From positions 325,001 to 389,000 of the forward strand of contig NZ_AP028031.1 in the NCBI RefSeq assembly GCF_030296915.1: 64,000 nucleotides of DNA, given 5' to 3'. The DNA is from Anaerostipes hadrus ATCC 29173 = JCM 17467. Its GTDB lineage: Bacteria; Bacillota; Clostridia; Lachnospirales; Lachnospiraceae. The notes under the pieces are model-generated. The model was not told the origin of the DNA and ran no database searches. It saw nothing but the letters and a program-made list of their open reading frames with translations. Of this stretch, positions 37,491 to 46,759 are shown piece after piece (position 1 is the first letter of the stretch; each line of letters starts with the position of its first letter). A program made the position numbers and the translations under genes.

Positions 37491-37629
37491 GTCAAAATCT
37501 ATTTATTTCTTTTTCAAAATTGATTAAAATAACTACATCAGGTAAAACAAATGAGAAATTCAATGGCCATGAATAACTTGATGTGACAACGTGATAAGAA
37601 AAGTCAATGAAAAAGAATAAGGAGGAAAT

Positions 37630-38475
37630 ATGTATACAACATTAAAGGAAGTACTCAAGGAAGCAGAAGATCTTAATATGGCTATTGGAGCATTTAATAC
37701 ACATAATTTAGAAATGTTACCATCAATTATTAAGGCAGCAGTTAATCAGAGAACACCCGTGATCATTCAGACAAGTTGCGGAACAGCAAATTATATTGGA
37801 CATAAAAATTTGGTCAGTGTCTGCAAATCTATGGCAGAACAATATGGAATTGATGTAGTTCTTCATCTAGATCATGCAAAAGACTATGATGAGATTAGAA
37901 AAGCAATTGATGCCGGATATAGTTCTGTTATGTTTGATGGATCATCCTTGCCACTAAAAGATAACATTCTTGGAACAAAAAGAGTGGTTGAGTATGCAAA
38001 GAAAAATGGTGTTAGTGTAGAAGCTGAATTAGGAACTGTTGGTGGAACAGAAGATGGAGTTGTTGTTGATCAAAAAGATGTTTGTTATACAGATCCACAA
38101 GATGCTGTAGAATTTGTGAAACAGACAGGAATAGATGCATTAGCAGTAGCAATTGGTACAAATCATGGACAATATAAATCAAAAACAAATATTAATTTTG
38201 AAAGACTGAAAGAAATTAAAGAAGTTATTGATATTCCACTTGTCATTCATGGGGGGACTGGAGTCAAAGAAGAAGACGTTAAGAAAGTCATTAATTTAGG
38301 AATTCGTAAATTTAATGTAGGAACAGAACTTCTTGTTGGATGGAACAAAAAAGCAAAGGAATGTTATGATAAAAATAAAGAAAATATTTCAAACAGAGAA
38401 AATGTTGTTCCATGTTTAAATACGATAGATGAAATTGTTGAACGAAAGATTAACTTATTTAAAAATATAAAATAA
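37630..38475 (+). CDS. Class II ketose-bisphosphate aldolase
   Basis: A 281-residue zinc aldolase of the FbaA/GatY/KbaY family. Zinc ligands are in HLDHAKD, VEAELGTVGG and the later HGGTGV. The phosphate-binding part is RKFNVGTEL, and YTDPQDAVEFVKQTGIDALAVAIGTNHGQYK is typical. It splits fructose- or tagatose-1,6-bisphosphate (or a related ketose phosphate) to triose phosphates. As first gene of the PTS operon it should serve the last step of the sugar pathway. Confidence 0.88.
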   Translation: MYTTLKEVLKEAEDLNMAIGAFNTHNLEMLPSIIKAAVNQRTPVIIQTSCGTANYIGHKNLVSVCKSMAEQYGIDVVLHLDHAKDYDEIRKAIDAGYSSVMFDGSSLPLKDNILGTKRVVEYAKKNGVSVEAELGTVGGTEDGVVVDQKDVCYTDPQDAVEFVKQTGIDALAVAIGTNHGQYKSKTNINFERLKEIKEVIDIPLVIHGGTGVKEEDVKKVINLGIRKFNVGTELLVGWNKKAKECYDKNKENISNRENVVPCLNTIDEIVERKINLFKNIK

Positions 38476-38489
38476 TAAGGAGGGCAACA

Positions 38490-39494
38490 ATGAAAGCTGG
38501 ATTTTATCTAGGAAATCATACTTATGAAGTGAAAGAAATAAAAGACCGCAAGCCAGTAGATCATGAAGTAAAGATTGAAGTTGCGTGGTGTGGACTTTGT
38601 GGAACAGATATTCATAAGTTTGAAGGAAAAAATGGAGCGAGTGTTGTCGTACCTCCAATTATTTTAGGACATGAATGTTCAGGAATTGTCACAGAAGTCG
38701 GAGAAAATTGTGAAAATTTTAAACCTGGAGACAGGGTAGCTTGTGATCCAAGCTGGGGCTGTGGAAGGTGCGAGTGGTGTAAAAAAGGATATCAAAATTT
38801 CTGTATTCATAGACATGGTGTAGCAAAAGGTTTTGCAGAATATGTTTATCCGCCAGAAGAAAATGTATATAAAATTGATCATTCTCTGGATTTAGAAGAT
38901 GCAGCATTTACAGAACCTTTATCATGTGTATTACATGGGATGGATCTTCTGAATATAGAAAGTGGTTCTAACATTGTTATGTATGGTATGGGATCTATTG
39001 GAAGTTTAATGTTACAACTGCTAAAATTAACAGCTCCAAAAAATCTGATCGTTGTTGAACGAGAAGAGAATAAACAAGAGTTAGCAATAGAATTGGGTGC
39101 AACGAAGGCATGTACAGATCAAGAGATAGAAGAAATTGCTGACAAATTAAATGTCGATTATGTGATAGAGTGTATAGGCTTAAAAAATACAATGGAACAG
39201 GCGATTCATATTGCGGGAAAACGAGCAAAGGTGTTGTTATTTGGATTAGGTGATCCAGAAGAAAATGTATCATTTAATCAATTTGAAGCATATACAAAAG
39301 AATTGAGCATTTATACATCTTATTTAAATCCACATACGAGCAGAAAAGCAATTTCATTGCTTGAAAGTGGAGTAATCGATACAAAGAAAATCATTAGTGC
39401 AAGATTATCATTAGAGGAGATGGGGGAAGAACTCAAAACAAAGAAGTACTCAAGGAAAGGAAAAGTAATGGTTTCTCTTAGTGGGAAACATTAA
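38490..39494 (+). CDS. Zinc-dependent medium-chain alcohol/polyol dehydrogenase
   Basis: A 334-residue MDR enzyme. The catalytic zinc site is C in WCGLCGTDIHKFEG and HE in ILGHECSG. The structural zinc lobe has CGRCEWCKKGYQNFC. A Rossmann motif (VMYGMGSIGSLMLQLLKL) lies near 163. Such enzymes include sorbitol, L-sorbose-1-phosphate and galactitol-1-phosphate dehydrogenases. With the PTS and the SDR downstream, an L-sorbose-1-phosphate reductase (SorE-like) role fits best, but the sequence alone does not prove it. Confidence 0.85.
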   Translation: MKAGFYLGNHTYEVKEIKDRKPVDHEVKIEVAWCGLCGTDIHKFEGKNGASVVVPPIILGHECSGIVTEVGENCENFKPGDRVACDPSWGCGRCEWCKKGYQNFCIHRHGVAKGFAEYVYPPEENVYKIDHSLDLEDAAFTEPLSCVLHGMDLLNIESGSNIVMYGMGSIGSLMLQLLKLTAPKNLIVVEREENKQELAIELGATKACTDQEIEEIADKLNVDYVIECIGLKNTMEQAIHIAGKRAKVLLFGLGDPEENVSFNQFEAYTKELSIYTSYLNPHTSRKAISLLESGVIDTKKIISARLSLEEMGEELKTKKYSRKGKVMVSLSGKH

Positions 39495-39506
39495 GGAGGA
39501 TAATAT

Positions 39507-41177
39507 ATGGTTATATCTGCAATTTTAGTAGGTTTATTAGCAACATGTGGACAATGGTGGTTCTTTGGGCCAATCACAAAATGTTTAGTTTATCCATTAA
39601 CAACTGGTACATTGGTTGGTGTATTTATGGGAGAACCTATGACTGGTATGATCGCAGGAGCGACCATTCAGTTAATATATCTTGGATGGATCTCAGCAGG
39701 AGGTACCATGCCAAGTAATACGATCGTAGCTGGAATTTTTGGTACAGCACTTACGATCATGTCTGGAGCAGACCCTAAAATGGCTGTAACATTTGCTATC
39801 CCATTTAGTATGCTTGGATTATTATTAAATCAGGTATATATGACAGTAAATGCAGCATGGATTCATCAAGCAGACAAGTTATTGGAAAAAGGAAACATTA
39901 AAGGTGTAAGGATCATGAACTACCTGCCATCATTTTGTATGGCATTACTCTTATATGGAGTACCAGTTTTTGCAATGATCATGTTTGGAAGTGATTGGTC
40001 ACAGTCTATGTTAAATGCGATTCCAGGAAGCATCATCAATGCATTAGAGGTTGTTGGAGGAATCATGCCTGCCTTAGGTATTGCAATGTTATTAAATTAT
40101 CTTGGTAAAAAAACATTAATGCCATGGTTTTTCGCAGGATTTTTCTTGACAGAATATAGCAAACTTGATTTGACAGCAGTTTCAATCTTTGCAGCGGTCA
40201 TAGCGATCATTTTATATTTTAATGATAAGAAAACTACAACAGCGCAGCAGGGAGAAAAGAAGAAAGTTAGACGTTTGTCTGTAAATAAGAAAGTAGAAGT
40301 AAAAGAGGTAGGTCAGAGTACAGAAGTAGCTGAGGAAATTACAAAAACAATTGATGGACCGAAAAAGAAATTATCAAAGAAAACATTGATCAAGACTTGG
40401 CTTTTAACTACAAGTACAGAAGCATGTTACAATTATGAAAGATTACAGGCACTAGGAATTGCGAACTTAATGATCACACCGATCAGAGCATTATATGACA
40501 AAGTAGAAGATCAGGTAGCAGAATTAAAGAAATACCTTGTATTTTATAATTCAGAAGTATTTACAATTGGACCGATCATTAATGGTATTACATGTTCAAT
40601 GGAAGAGGCAAGAGCGAACGGAGAAAATGTTACAGCAAAAGATATCAACTCAGTAAGAACAGGATTGATGGGACCAGTAGCAGGTATTGGAGATACAGTA
40701 ATGCAGGGAATCCTTTTCCCAATCTTATTTGGAATTGGATGCTCAATGGCATTAGATGGAAGTTATCTTGGACCAATTTTCGCGACAGTTGTATTTGAAG
40801 TATTGATTTTTGCATGTGGATATTTTATGTTTATGACAGGATATAAACAAGGAAAAACTTCACTGTTAAAGATTTTAAAAGATGGAACAGTAGATAAAAT
40901 TATTAATTCTTTCAGTATTGTTGGATTAATGGTAGTAGGTTCTATGGCAGCAACTCGTGTAGCAGTAGATACACCATTAGCAATTAAAGTTGGTGAGGGA
41001 GTTACAAAAATCCAGACAGTTTTAAATTCATTAGCACCGGGATTAATCCCACTTGGAATTACAATGCTTGTATGGTGGATGCTTCGAAAGAAAGTAAATA
41101 CATTATGGATCATCGTAGCGATCTTTGTTGTTGGTATCATTGGATACTATACAGGAATTTTAGGATATGTAGGATAA
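39507..41177 (+). CDS. PTS mannose/sorbose-family IIC-IID fusion
   Basis: A 556-residue membrane protein that joins two normally separate subunits. Residues 1-250 are IIC (MTGMIAGATIQLIYLGWISAGGTMPSN, several helices). A charged linker covers about 250-290 (KKKVRRLSVNKKVEVKEVG...). Residues from about 293 are IID (LSKKTLIKTWLLTTSTEACYNYERLQALGIANLMITPIRALY, GLMGPVAGIGDTVMQGILFPI). The order IIC-IID in one chain is uncommon in this family. It forms the sugar channel phosphorylated through IIB. Confidence 0.88.
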   Translation: MVISAILVGLLATCGQWWFFGPITKCLVYPLTTGTLVGVFMGEPMTGMIAGATIQLIYLGWISAGGTMPSNTIVAGIFGTALTIMSGADPKMAVTFAIPFSMLGLLLNQVYMTVNAAWIHQADKLLEKGNIKGVRIMNYLPSFCMALLLYGVPVFAMIMFGSDWSQSMLNAIPGSIINALEVVGGIMPALGIAMLLNYLGKKTLMPWFFAGFFLTEYSKLDLTAVSIFAAVIAIILYFNDKKTTTAQQGEKKKVRRLSVNKKVEVKEVGQSTEVAEEITKTIDGPKKKLSKKTLIKTWLLTTSTEACYNYERLQALGIANLMITPIRALYDKVEDQVAELKKYLVFYNSEVFTIGPIINGITCSMEEARANGENVTAKDINSVRTGLMGPVAGIGDTVMQGILFPILFGIGCSMALDGSYLGPIFATVVFEVLIFACGYFMFMTGYKQGKTSLLKILKDGTVDKIINSFSIVGLMVVGSMAATRVAVDTPLAIKVGEGVTKIQTVLNSLAPGLIPLGITMLVWWMLRKKVNTLWIIVAIFVVGIIGYYTGILGYVG

Positions 41178-41214
41178 TAAAAAGGAGATAAAGCAAAAAT
41201 AGGAGGCAAGAAAT

Positions 41215-41652
41215 ATGGTAAACATAATTTTGATCAGTCATGGAGAGTTTTGTGAGGGACTATTAAAATCACTGATCATGGTAACAGGAGACGATTATGG
41301 AATCAAAACATTAGCGTTGTATCCTGGAATGACGGCAGATACATATAGGGAAAAACTAGATCAGATAATTTTAGAAAATGAGAATTCAGAAGGAACACTG
41401 ATCTTAGCAGATATTGTTTTTGGAACACCATTTCAGAGTGCAGCATATATGTCAAAAACACATAAGATCGGTCTGGTATCAGGAATGAATATGCCAATGC
41501 TGGTTGCAGTTGCCTCCGAAAGAACTGAAAGCAGTACACTAAAAGACTTAATTGAGATTGCAACAAATCCGGATTATCATGGAATTCAAGGAACTTTATT
41601 TGAGAAAGGAGAAACAAAGCGTCGTGGAAAACTTAGTATTAACAAGGATTGA
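41215..41652 (+). CDS. PTS mannose/sorbose-family IIA component
   Basis: A 145-residue cytoplasmic protein of the EIIA-Man type. The phospho-accepting histidine is in NIILISHGEFCEGLLKS (about residue 9). It takes phosphate from HPr and passes it to IIB. Its end overlaps the start of IIB by 29 bases. Confidence 0.88.
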   Translation: MVNIILISHGEFCEGLLKSLIMVTGDDYGIKTLALYPGMTADTYREKLDQIILENENSEGTLILADIVFGTPFQSAAYMSKTHKIGLVSGMNMPMLVAVASERTESSTLKDLIEIATNPDYHGIQGTLFEKGETKRRGKLSINKD

Positions 41653-42097
41653 TGATCGTTTGATTCATGGACAGGTAATGACAGCATGGATCAAAAATAA
41701 AAAAGCAACACAGGTGGTGATCGTAGATGATCTTGTAGCAGAAGATGATTACATGATCGAAGTTTTAGAGATGGCAATTCCAGAAGAAATTGCCATCGGA
41801 ATCTTCAACAAAGAAGATGGTGTTACATTCTTTTCACAAGGATTAGATGAACCAACGATACTTCTTGTGAAAGGACCGGAAGTATTAAATTATCTGGTAG
41901 ACCATGGAATCAACATTGAAGAAGTTGATGTTGGAGGAATGGGAGCTGGAAATGATAGAAGTGTATTATACAAAAATATCTCTACTAGTTCAGAAGAAAA
42001 TGATCAGTTCAGAGCATTATTAGGTAAAAATGTCAATGTTTTTATTCAGGTAATGCCAAACAACAAACCAGTAGATATCAGTAGCTATTTAAAATAA
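41624..42097 (+). CDS. PTS mannose/sorbose-family IIB component
   Basis: A 157-residue protein starting with GTG at 41624 (MENLVLTRIDDRLIHGQVMTAWIK), preceded by AAAGGAGA. The frame is open further upstream within IIA, but the family start is here. The phosphorylated His is in DDRLIHGQV. It phosphorylates the sugar entering through IIC-IID. Confidence 0.88.
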   Translation: MENLVLTRIDDRLIHGQVMTAWIKNKKATQVVIVDDLVAEDDYMIEVLEMAIPEEIAIGIFNKEDGVTFFSQGLDEPTILLVKGPEVLNYLVDHGINIEEVDVGGMGAGNDRSVLYKNISTSSEENDQFRALLGKNVNVFIQVMPNNKPVDISSYLK

Positions 42098-42108
42098 GGA
42101 GTGATCAT

Positions 42109-42894
42109 ATGAATACAGAAAAATTAACAGGAAAGGTTATTGTCATTACAGGAGCAGCAAGTGGAATGGGAGCAGCAATGGCAAAAGACTTTTCAGCAAG
42201 AGAAGCCAAAGTAGCGATTCTTGATATGAATGAAGAAAAAGCGCAGGAAGTTATAAAAGAAATTGAGGCAGCAGGTGGTGTTGCAACATTTTATAAGACA
42301 GATATCACAAACAAAACACAGATTGAGACGGCAGCTTCAGATGTAGAAGAAAAATTTGGACCAATCACATCTTGGGTAAATTCTGCAGGAGTTTCAAAGA
42401 TGTTACCATTTCTTGATTGTGATGAAGAACTTTGGGATCTTACGATGAATGTTAATTTAAAAGGAACATTTTTATGTTGTCAGGTAGCAATTGATAAAAT
42501 GTTAAAAAATGGTGGAGGAACAATCCTTAATATGTCTTCTCTGTCAGGGAAAAAAGCGAGCTCATGGCAGACAATCTATTGTGCAAGTAAATTTGGAGTA
42601 CAGGGATTAACACAGTCTATCGCAAAAGAATTTGCGGACAAGAATATTCGTGTAAATTCTATTTGTCCAGGAATTGTACATACGGAAATGTGGGATCGAT
42701 TGAAATATGAATATGCGAAAAAACGTGATTTAGATCCAGAGGAAGTACTACCTTATTTTAAGAAAAACATTCCAATGCATAAATTGGTAGATCTTCAAGA
42801 TGTGATTCAGGCAGCCATCTTTTTACTGACAGATTGTTCTTCTTATTTAACAGGTCAATCTATTAATTTAGTTGGTGGAGAGTGGATGGATTAA
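42109..42894 (+). CDS. Short-chain dehydrogenase, sorbitol-6-phosphate dehydrogenase-like
   Basis: A 261-residue SDR enzyme. The cofactor motif is TGAASGMGAAMA (TGxxxGxG), the structural element is NSAG, and the catalytic Ser and YxxxK are in NMSSLSGKKASSWQTIYCASK. NAD preference is suggested by D at LDMNEEK. In sorbose operons a similar SDR (SorD) oxidises glucitol-6-phosphate to fructose-6-phosphate, which suits the neighbours. Its TAA overlaps the ATG of the next gene. Confidence 0.85.
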   Translation: MNTEKLTGKVIVITGAASGMGAAMAKDFSAREAKVAILDMNEEKAQEVIKEIEAAGGVATFYKTDITNKTQIETAASDVEEKFGPITSWVNSAGVSKMLPFLDCDEELWDLTMNVNLKGTFLCCQVAIDKMLKNGGGTILNMSSLSGKKASSWQTIYCASKFGVQGLTQSIAKEFADKNIRVNSICPGIVHTEMWDRLKYEYAKKRDLDPEEVLPYFKKNIPMHKLVDLQDVIQAAIFLLTDCSSYLTGQSINLVGGEWMD

Positions 42895-43496
42895 TGAAAA
42901 AGACATTGATTCTTTTAGCTGGATATCCAGGAACTGGAAAAAGTTATATGGCAAATATCATTATTAAAAACTTTCCAGAATTAAGATTATTGTCACCAGA
43001 TGATATAAAAGAAAAATTTTGGGATAAATATGGGTTTGATACTTTAGAACAAAAAGAAGAATTAATTGTGAGAGCATGGAACACATACTATGATGAAATG
43101 GAACAAGATTTTTTACATGGGAAAAGTTTGATTTCTGATTATCCTTTTAGCTTAAAACAAAAACCAACATTGGAAAAGTTGACAAAACAATATGGATATC
43201 AGGTATGTACGATTCGTCTTATTGGACAGATTGAAGTTTTATTTGAAAGACAAAAACAAAGAGATTTGGATGATTCCAGACATTTAGGGCATATTTTAAC
43301 AAGTTACCATAGATCAGATAGTAAAATAGAACGTAAAAATGCGGACAACCTTTTAGATTATACAGAATTTTATAAAAGATGTACGCAAAGAGGTTATGGC
43401 GAATTTGATTTGGGAGATACGATAGAAGTAGATGTCAGTGATTATGAGAAAATTGAATATCCAAAGATACTACAGTGGTTAGAAGACAGAGTGTGA
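42894..43496 (+). CDS. P-loop kinase-like protein of unknown substrate
   Basis: A 200-residue protein with a Walker A motif near its start (LILLAGYPGTGKSYMA), then LLSPDDIKEKFWDKYG and SLISDYPFSLKQKPTLEKL, the general plan of AAA_33/zeta-toxin/gluconate-kinase-like nucleotide kinases. The ATG overlaps the stop of the SDR (TAATG), so it is translated with the PTS operon. It may phosphorylate an operon intermediate or a nucleotide; nothing in the sequence decides. It is not a usual member of sorbose operons. Confidence 0.7.
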   Translation: MKKTLILLAGYPGTGKSYMANIIIKNFPELRLLSPDDIKEKFWDKYGFDTLEQKEELIVRAWNTYYDEMEQDFLHGKSLISDYPFSLKQKPTLEKLTKQYGYQVCTIRLIGQIEVLFERQKQRDLDDSRHLGHILTSYHRSDSKIERKNADNLLDYTEFYKRCTQRGYGEFDLGDTIEVDVSDYEKIEYPKILQWLEDRV

Positions 43497-43499
43497 AAA

Positions 43500-43530
43500 A
43501 ACAGGGGAATTTTAATTCTCCTGTTTTTTG
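43500..43530 (+). terminator. Terminator of the PTS operon
   Basis: AACAGGGGAATT (43500-43511) pairs with AATTCTCCTGTT (43514-43525), then T4. Confidence 0.85.
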
Positions 43531-43637
43531 CTTCATTTAATCTCTCTATAATGGATTCTTTGTTGTGAGTAAATATAAAACAAGTTATAATAAAAAGGAA
43601 ACATTGGTCGTAAGGCAAAATTAATAGGAGGATCCGA

Positions 43638-45317
43638 ATGAATCAAACATTAAAGCTGCCAGTTGGAATTGAGAATTTTGAAGATATTCGCAAGCTAGGA
43701 TTTTATTATATAGATAAGACAAAATTAATTGAACAGCTCTTACAAAATTGGGGAAAAGTAAATCTGTTTACACGACCACGTCGTTTTGGAAAGACACTCA
43801 ATATGAGTATGTTACGTACTTTTTTTGAAATTGGTATAGATAAATCACTTTTTGAAGGCCTATATATTTCTAAAAATAAAGAATTATGTGATGAATATAT
43901 GGGTAAGTATCCAGTAATCTTTCTGTCATTGAAAGGAATCGATGGATTAACTTTTGAAGAAGCGATTATTCGGATTACAACGGTTATTAAAAATGAAGCA
44001 CGAAGACACCATTATCTAAAAAATAGTGATAAATTAATAGAAGAAGAGATTAAGCAATTTCAGAGCCTTTTAGATGGAAAAGCTGATGATATAACAGATA
44101 GTATCAGACTATTATCAGAACTTTTGTGCAAACATTATGGGAAAAAGACGATTATCCTTATTGATGAATATGATGTTCCGCTAGATAAAGCTTTTCAGAA
44201 AGGCTATTATGATGAAATGGTTGAACTTATGAGAGGTCTTTTGGGGCAAGTACTAAAAACAAATGATTTTCTACAATTTGCAGTTTTGACAGGATGTCTT
44301 AGAATTTCGAAAGAAAGCATTTTCACCGGACTTAATAATTTTGAAGTTTTATCTATTCTCAATGTTCAGTATGATGAATGTTTTGGATTTACCGATACAG
44401 AAGTGAAAAAGATTCTTAGCGATTATAATTTATCAGATCATTACCTTCAGATTAGGGAGTGGTATGATGGTTATCGTTTCGGAAATACAGATATCTATTG
44501 CCCATGGGATGTGATTCGTTATTGTAAAAGTCTATGTGCGGATCCCGATGCATTACCAGAAGATTTTTGGTCTAATTCTAGTGGAAATGAAATTGTTCGC
44601 AGATTTATAGATAAGGCAGATATTCAGACAAAGAATGAGATTGAGCGTTTGATCAGTGGAGAGTGTATTGAAAAGGAAATTGTAGAGGAGCTTACCTATA
44701 ATGAGTTGGATAAGAGTATAGAAAATTTGTGGAGTGTGCTTTTTACAACAGGATATCTAACACAACAGGGACGAACTCAAAATGGTAAATATCTTTTGTC
44801 GATACCAAATACAGAGATAAGAAATCTATTTACAAAAAAGATCAAAGAATGGTTTAGTGATGTTTCAAAAAATGATGGAAAAACACTAGAAATATTTTGT
44901 AATGCGTTTATAGAGAAAAAACCAGAAAAAATTGAACAGCTTTTTGGAGATTATCTATGGAATACGATCAGTATAAGAGATACAGCAATCGCAAAAGAGA
45001 AGAAAGAAAATTTTTATCACGGAATTTTACTCGGTCTTCTTGGATATAAGTCAAGCTGGCTGATAAAGTCAAATGCAGAATCAGGAATCGGATACAGTGA
45101 TATTCTGATAGAGGCTCCGGAGAATCGAACGGGAATCGTCATTGAATTAAAGTATGCCGAAGATGGAAATATGGATGCAGCGTGCAAGCAGGCTTTAAAA
45201 CAGATTGAAGATAAAGACTATATTGCTAAATTGAAGCAAGATGGAATGCGAAATTTCATTAAATATGGTGTTGCTTGTTATAAGAAAGACTGTAAAGTCA
45301 TGATTTATGAAGAATAA
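43638..45317 (+). CDS. AAA-like ATPase with C-terminal PD-(D/E)XK domain (DUF1703 family)
   Basis: A 559-residue protein of the AAA-ATPase-like/DUF1703 family, very abundant in gut Clostridia and Bacteroidetes. The N-terminus is LPVGIENFEDIRKLGFYYIDKTKLI, followed by a Walker A variant RPRRFGKTLNMSMLRTFF and Walker B KTIILIDEYDVPLD. The C-terminal ~100 residues have the nuclease core (GYSDILIEAPENRTGIVIELKYAED). The cellular role is unknown; a defence or mobile-element origin has been suggested by its patchy distribution. Codon use is more AT-rich than that of the ribosomal genes. It lies next to two decayed genes, so the region is accessory. Confidence 0.8.
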   Translation: MNQTLKLPVGIENFEDIRKLGFYYIDKTKLIEQLLQNWGKVNLFTRPRRFGKTLNMSMLRTFFEIGIDKSLFEGLYISKNKELCDEYMGKYPVIFLSLKGIDGLTFEEAIIRITTVIKNEARRHHYLKNSDKLIEEEIKQFQSLLDGKADDITDSIRLLSELLCKHYGKKTIILIDEYDVPLDKAFQKGYYDEMVELMRGLLGQVLKTNDFLQFAVLTGCLRISKESIFTGLNNFEVLSILNVQYDECFGFTDTEVKKILSDYNLSDHYLQIREWYDGYRFGNTDIYCPWDVIRYCKSLCADPDALPEDFWSNSSGNEIVRRFIDKADIQTKNEIERLISGECIEKEIVEELTYNELDKSIENLWSVLFTTGYLTQQGRTQNGKYLLSIPNTEIRNLFTKKIKEWFSDVSKNDGKTLEIFCNAFIEKKPEKIEQLFGDYLWNTISIRDTAIAKEKKENFYHGILLGLLGYKSSWLIKSNAESGIGYSDILIEAPENRTGIVIELKYAEDGNMDAACKQALKQIEDKDYIAKLKQDGMRNFIKYGVACYKKDCKVMIYEE

Positions 45318-45345
45318 AAAACAACTGATGATGGGAGATATAAAT

Positions 45346-46124
45346 ATGGGGAAAGAAACATTTGAAGGAAAAAAACTCATTGCACGATAGGAATAATTGG
45401 ACATCGAGGTCATGGAAAAACGACTTTAACAGATGCAATTAAAAAAACTCTTACAACAAGAGAAGAGAGAAATATAAGCTTGACATCTAGCATTGAATAT
45501 GGAGCTATCCTAGTAGTATCTGCAATAGATGGAATCATGTCACAAACAGCAGAACAGATCATGATTGCTCATCATATGGGAATGCAACATATCGTAGTAT
45601 TTATGAATAAATGTGATATGGTAGATGATATGGAAATGCTGGAATTGGTAGAAATGGAGATTCGTGACCAACTATATCAGTGTGGATTTGTTGGATCTGA
45701 TATTCCGTTTATCTATGGATCTGCTTTAAAAGCCCTTGAAGGTCCAGATGGAGAATGGGGAGATAAGATCATGGAATTGATGGATGCGGTGGATAAATAT
45801 ATTCCAGATTCACAGTCTGAAATAGATCAAGCTTCCTCTATACATACAAAGTTTACAGCAGAAGTATACATGTTAGATATCAATGAAGGTGGACGAGACA
45901 CAGGATACTTTGATGATGACCGTCTGCAGTTTTATTTCAAAACGACAGATGTAACAGGAGAGATTCAATTGCCAATAGAAATAGATATGGCTATGCCAGG
46001 GGAAACACTGGATATAACAATTGAATTAATTCAACCAATTAAGATAACAGAAGAAGAACCTTTTATCATTCGTGATGATGAATGTACGGTTGGATTGGGA
46101 AGAGTTGCTACGATCATCGAGTAA
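45346..46124 (+). pseudogene. EF-Tu pseudogene
   Basis: The start MGKETFEGK runs into a frameshift at an A7 run (near 45369); restoring one A gives KKTHCTIGIIGHRGHGKTTLTDAI, parallel to tuf. Compared with the intact tuf at 34843-36036 it lacks about 20 residues after the first helix, about 30 residues including the G3 motif DCPGH, and most of domain II (about 85 residues between YIPD and HTKFTA). G1 has changed to GHRGHGKT. G4 NKCD and domain III to GRVATIIE remain, and the match continues a few bases past the stop. Divergence is large, so the duplication is old. The 215-codon open tail (from 45480) probably has no EF-Tu function. Confidence 0.88.
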
Positions 46125-46193
46125 TTCTTACACTATTCTTCATGGAGTAGTGTAAAAAAAGTAAAAATCAAAAAATAAATATCAGATCAAATA

Positions 46194-46236
46194 AAAATAG
46201 TGTCAAGATCAATAAAAATCTTGGCACTATTTTACG
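46194..46236. terminator. Bidirectional terminator
   Basis: AAAATAGTGTCAAGAT (46194-46209) pairs with 46218-46233 with one mismatch. It lies between the tuf relic and the convergent XRE gene. Confidence 0.75.
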
Positions 46237-46266
46237 TTAGAAAAATCTATCGTATTTTGCAATCAA

Positions 46267-46614
46267 TCAATTTTTAATATAAGGAACCATCACTTCCAGA
46301 ATCTCAAGCACATGATCTCTCTGTGATGGATTAAGTTCAGCTGCAATTTCCATCAATTGATTATTGTGATGAGCCGGGGTATCAACATCAAATATTCTTT
46401 GCCCATCACCAAATAAAAGATAATCAGCAGATACATCCAATGCAGTAGTAAGAGAAGCAAAACTATGAATAGACATGGCTTTGCGTCCAGCTTCGATTTC
46501 ATAGATATAATGCTGACTGACACCAGCTTTTTCAGCAAGCATTTCCTGTGTCAGATCTTGCCCTTTTCGGGTAAGTTTGATGCGTTTTCCTAATTCTTTT
46601 AAATCGATTTTCAT
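46267..46614 (-). CDS. XRE-family transcriptional regulator
   Basis: A 115-residue protein with an N-terminal HTH (DLKELGKRIKLTRKGQDLTQEMLAEKAGVSQHYIYEIEAGRKAMSIHSFASLTTAL) and a helical C-terminal part that probably dimerises (NQLMEIAAELNPSQRDHVLEILEVMVPY). The layout is common in Lachnospiraceae regulators. It is divergent from the DUF5688 gene. A hairpin in the gap (CCACTATC/GATAGTGG, 46660-46681) may be its operator. Confidence 0.8.
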   Translation of the reverse strand: MKIDLKELGKRIKLTRKGQDLTQEMLAEKAGVSQHYIYEIEAGRKAMSIHSFASLTTALDVSADYLLFGDGQRIFDVDTPAHHNNQLMEIAAELNPSQRDHVLEILEVMVPYIKN

Positions 46615-46759
46615 AAAATACCTCCATAAAAAATAGTATTACCAGGAGTTATGAAAAACCACTATCCAACAGTGATAGTGGCAACTATAAATATTGCTGA
46701 CAGCAACATTGAATGTTATGATAGATAGGAAAATGAGAAAAAACGAGAAAGAAGGAGTT

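Noticed and set aside
45480-46124. The 214-codon frame as a functional EF-Tu-like protein
   Set aside because: It lacks G1 to G3 and most of domain II, and comparison with tuf shows a frameshift and deletions upstream.
46128-46155. TTACACTA/TAGTGTAA hairpin as terminator of the tuf relic
   Set aside because: No U run follows on either strand; the hairpin at 46194-46236 is the better terminator.
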